From an uncultured Eubacteriales bacterium (lineage in GTDB: Bacteria > Bacillota > Clostridia > Oscillospirales > UBA644): a stretch of 6,638 nucleotides of DNA. Shown piece after piece: positions 5,587 to 6,638 of the stretch (positions are counted from its first letter, which is position 1; every line of letters starts with the position of its first letter). The notes beneath the pieces were generated by a model that saw nothing but the letters and a program-made list of their open reading frames with translations, was not told the DNA's origin and searched no databases. The translations under genes were made by a program, and so were the position numbers. The DNA is taken from contig CAKSPP010000077.1 of NCBI GenBank assembly GCA_934481505.1, positions 1 through 6,638 on the forward strand. The letters are read 5' to 3'.

Positions 5587-6181
5587 CTATTATAAGGGCG
5601 ATTCCTTCGGTTACGGTTATTTCCGCAATTTCAGACAGCGTGCTGTTGCTTACGCCGAGCGGAAACGCTTCTTCAAGATAGCCGTCAAGCGGATATTTCA
5701 TTCCCGTTTCTTTTACTTTCGCTCTTTTCCCAAGGGCAAAAACCGAAACGGAAATTCCTTTTTCTTCTATCCTGAATGTTTCGTTTTCCAGAACTCTTAC
5801 TTTGCAGCCGTTTCCGAAAAGTAAAGCCGAAACGCCGTGTTTTTTCGCGTAAACCAAAAGTTGTATATTGGCGACGGTATGAGAAAGTCTTTTACCGCCG
5901 AGCCCTCCGAAAATGTCAATATTCACGAACCCTTTGTCTATTGCATATTTCAAGGCTGCGGAAACATCGGTGTCATCCTTTTCGACAGGTAATTTTATGA
6001 CATCTTTCTTTTCCGGGATTTTCCCGAGAGAATCGAAATCTCCGATATAGATATCGGCTTCGACCCCTATTCCGTCAAGATACAGGCAGCCGCTGTCCGC
6101 GGCGATTATTAGGTCATATTCCGTTTTGTCGAAAGTGTTTGCGGAAAAATCTCCTCCGCCGACTATACAACATTTTTTCAT
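5567..6181 (-). CDS. thiN: Thiamine pyrophosphokinase
   Basis: This cytoplasmic enzyme converts thiamine and ATP to thiamine pyrophosphate and AMP. The product is 204 residues, close to the family's usual 210. Motifs in order are AADSGCLYL (27-35), the metal-binding ADIYIGDFDSLG (42-53), PVEKDDTD (65-72), FGGLGGKRLSHTVANI (91-106) and the C-terminal PLGVSNS (174-180). The last is the conserved block near the thiamine site. In most relatives the third motif reads R-L/F-D-H; here Ser100 replaces that Asp. The start overlaps the thiT stop in an ATGA (6178-6181), which implies translational coupling. The nearest AAGG lies about 14 bases upstream and is too far to be strong. The neighbouring thiamine transporter gene confirms a salvage role. 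The tail EEKEEA is encoded within the terminator palindrome. Confidence 0.95.
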   Translation of the reverse strand: MKKCCIVGGGDFSANTFDKTEYDLIIAADSGCLYLDGIGVEADIYIGDFDSLGKIPEKKDVIKLPVEKDDTDVSAALKYAIDKGFVNIDIFGGLGGKRLSHTVANIQLLVYAKKHGVSALLFGNGCKVRVLENETFRIEEKGISVSVFALGKRAKVKETGMKYPLDGYLEEAFPLGVSNSTLSEIAEITVTEGIALIIEEKEEA

Positions 6182-6638
6182 TTTGAATTCTTTACCTTTT
6201 TACCGATAATAAAGAATATCGCGGCTGCAACCGCTGCGACTGCCGAAACGATTGCGACGTAGAGCCAGGAAACATTTGCAAGAAGCGTTATATCGAAATC
6301 TCCGGTTTCAGCATTCTGAATCTGAGAAAATACCGCGACGGTGTCATATATAAGTCCTGCGGTTATTGCAAGACCGCCTGCAATATTGAAGGGCAGGGAA
6401 GCAAGACCTTTCTGCTCTTCCGCTTTTCTCGGTTTGAAATCTCCGTTTTCGGAAAGATCAAGCATATTGCTCAGGTAGTATCCGATTATTATAAGGACTA
6501 TCATTTCGGGGAGCATGTATGTAGCGTTGTATCCGAGAGAATAGATAAGAGCCGCGTTTGTCGGAATGGAAAGACCTGCCCAGACCGTTGCTCCGGAAAT
6601 AACATGGCAGATATATCGGAGAACCGATACGAGGATTA
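6178..6638 (-). CDS. thiT: ThiT, thiamine-specific S component of an ECF transporter (5' end outside the window)
   Basis: The last 152 residues are visible; the frame stays open to the window edge. ThiT binds thiamine in the membrane and works with the shared EcfA/EcfA'/EcfT module. The segment RYICHVISGATVWAG continues to IYSLGYNATYMLPE. Counting from His in CHVISG, a Trp follows at +8, a Tyr at +21 and an Asn at +26. This is exactly the spacing of the thiamine ligands H125, W133, Y146 and N151 of Lactococcus lactis ThiT. After the last expected membrane span (MIVLIIIGYYL), this protein carries about 95 more residues. They include a charged linker (DLSENGDFKPRKAEEQK) and two further likely membrane spans (around PFNIAGGLAITAGLIY and SWLYVAIVSAVAAVAAAIFF), and end in a lysine-rich tail. 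ThiT usually ends soon after the MLPE helix. The gene overlaps thiN by four bases. Any TPP riboswitch would lie upstream, outside the window. Confidence 0.88.
   Translation of the reverse strand, partial: ILVSVLRYICHVISGATVWAGLSIPTNAALIYSLGYNATYMLPEMIVLIIIGYYLSNMLDLSENGDFKPRKAEEQKGLASLPFNIAGGLAITAGLIYDTVAVFSQIQNAETGDFDITLLANVSWLYVAIVSAVAAVAAAIFFIIGKKVKNSK

Noticed and set aside
1..6638. CRISPR arrays, tRNA or rRNA genes, and toxin-antitoxin pairs
   Set aside because: I looked for regularly spaced repeats, tRNA-like cloverleaf ends and small paired genes and saw none.

Overview
The window looks like part of a chromosome from an anaerobic, spore-forming member of the Clostridia (Firmicutes), possibly Oscillospiraceae-like. 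The evidence is a clear alpha/beta-type small acid-soluble spore protein (SASP), a two-gene SufC-SufB type iron-sulfur assembly unit, a radical SAM protein of the PflX type, an ECF-type thiamine transporter subunit, and strong AGGAG-type ribosome binding sites. No species can be named from the sequence alone.

Positions 1 to about 1330 are an accessory, visibly AT-rich stretch. It opens with the 3' end of a tnpV-like gene from a mobile element, broken by an apparent one-base deletion. A gene-free AT-rich stretch follows, containing a near-perfect housekeeping promoter. That promoter leads into a gene for a 229-residue protein with four zinc-ribbon modules. A perfect 18-bp hairpin (1334-1375) marks the border with the more GC-rich core genome.

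Positions 1438 to 3148, minus strand, form a compact sufC-sufB operon with its own promoter (3120-3148) and the strong hairpin as terminator. Next, also on the minus strand, is the SASP gene (3250-3441) with its own hairpin terminator. A 181-bp divergent region separates it from a plus-strand pair: an alpha/beta hydrolase (3623-4669) whose stop overlaps the start of a radical SAM protein of the PflX/COG1313 type (4662-5552). This pair has a consensus-like promoter at 3562-3591.

Positions 5552 to 6638 hold a converging minus-strand thiamine salvage operon. The 3' part of thiT (thiamine-binding membrane subunit of an ECF transporter) overlaps thiN (thiamine pyrophosphokinase) by an ATGA. Together they import thiamine and convert it to thiamine pyrophosphate. 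A near-perfect 35-bp palindrome serves both converging transcripts and lies partly inside the last codons of thiN.

Most of the window is ordinary core genome. I see no convincing new multi-gene system. The parts most worth a second look are the zinc-ribbon gene next to the mobile-element remnant, the hydrolase/radical SAM pair, and the C-terminal extension on ThiT.
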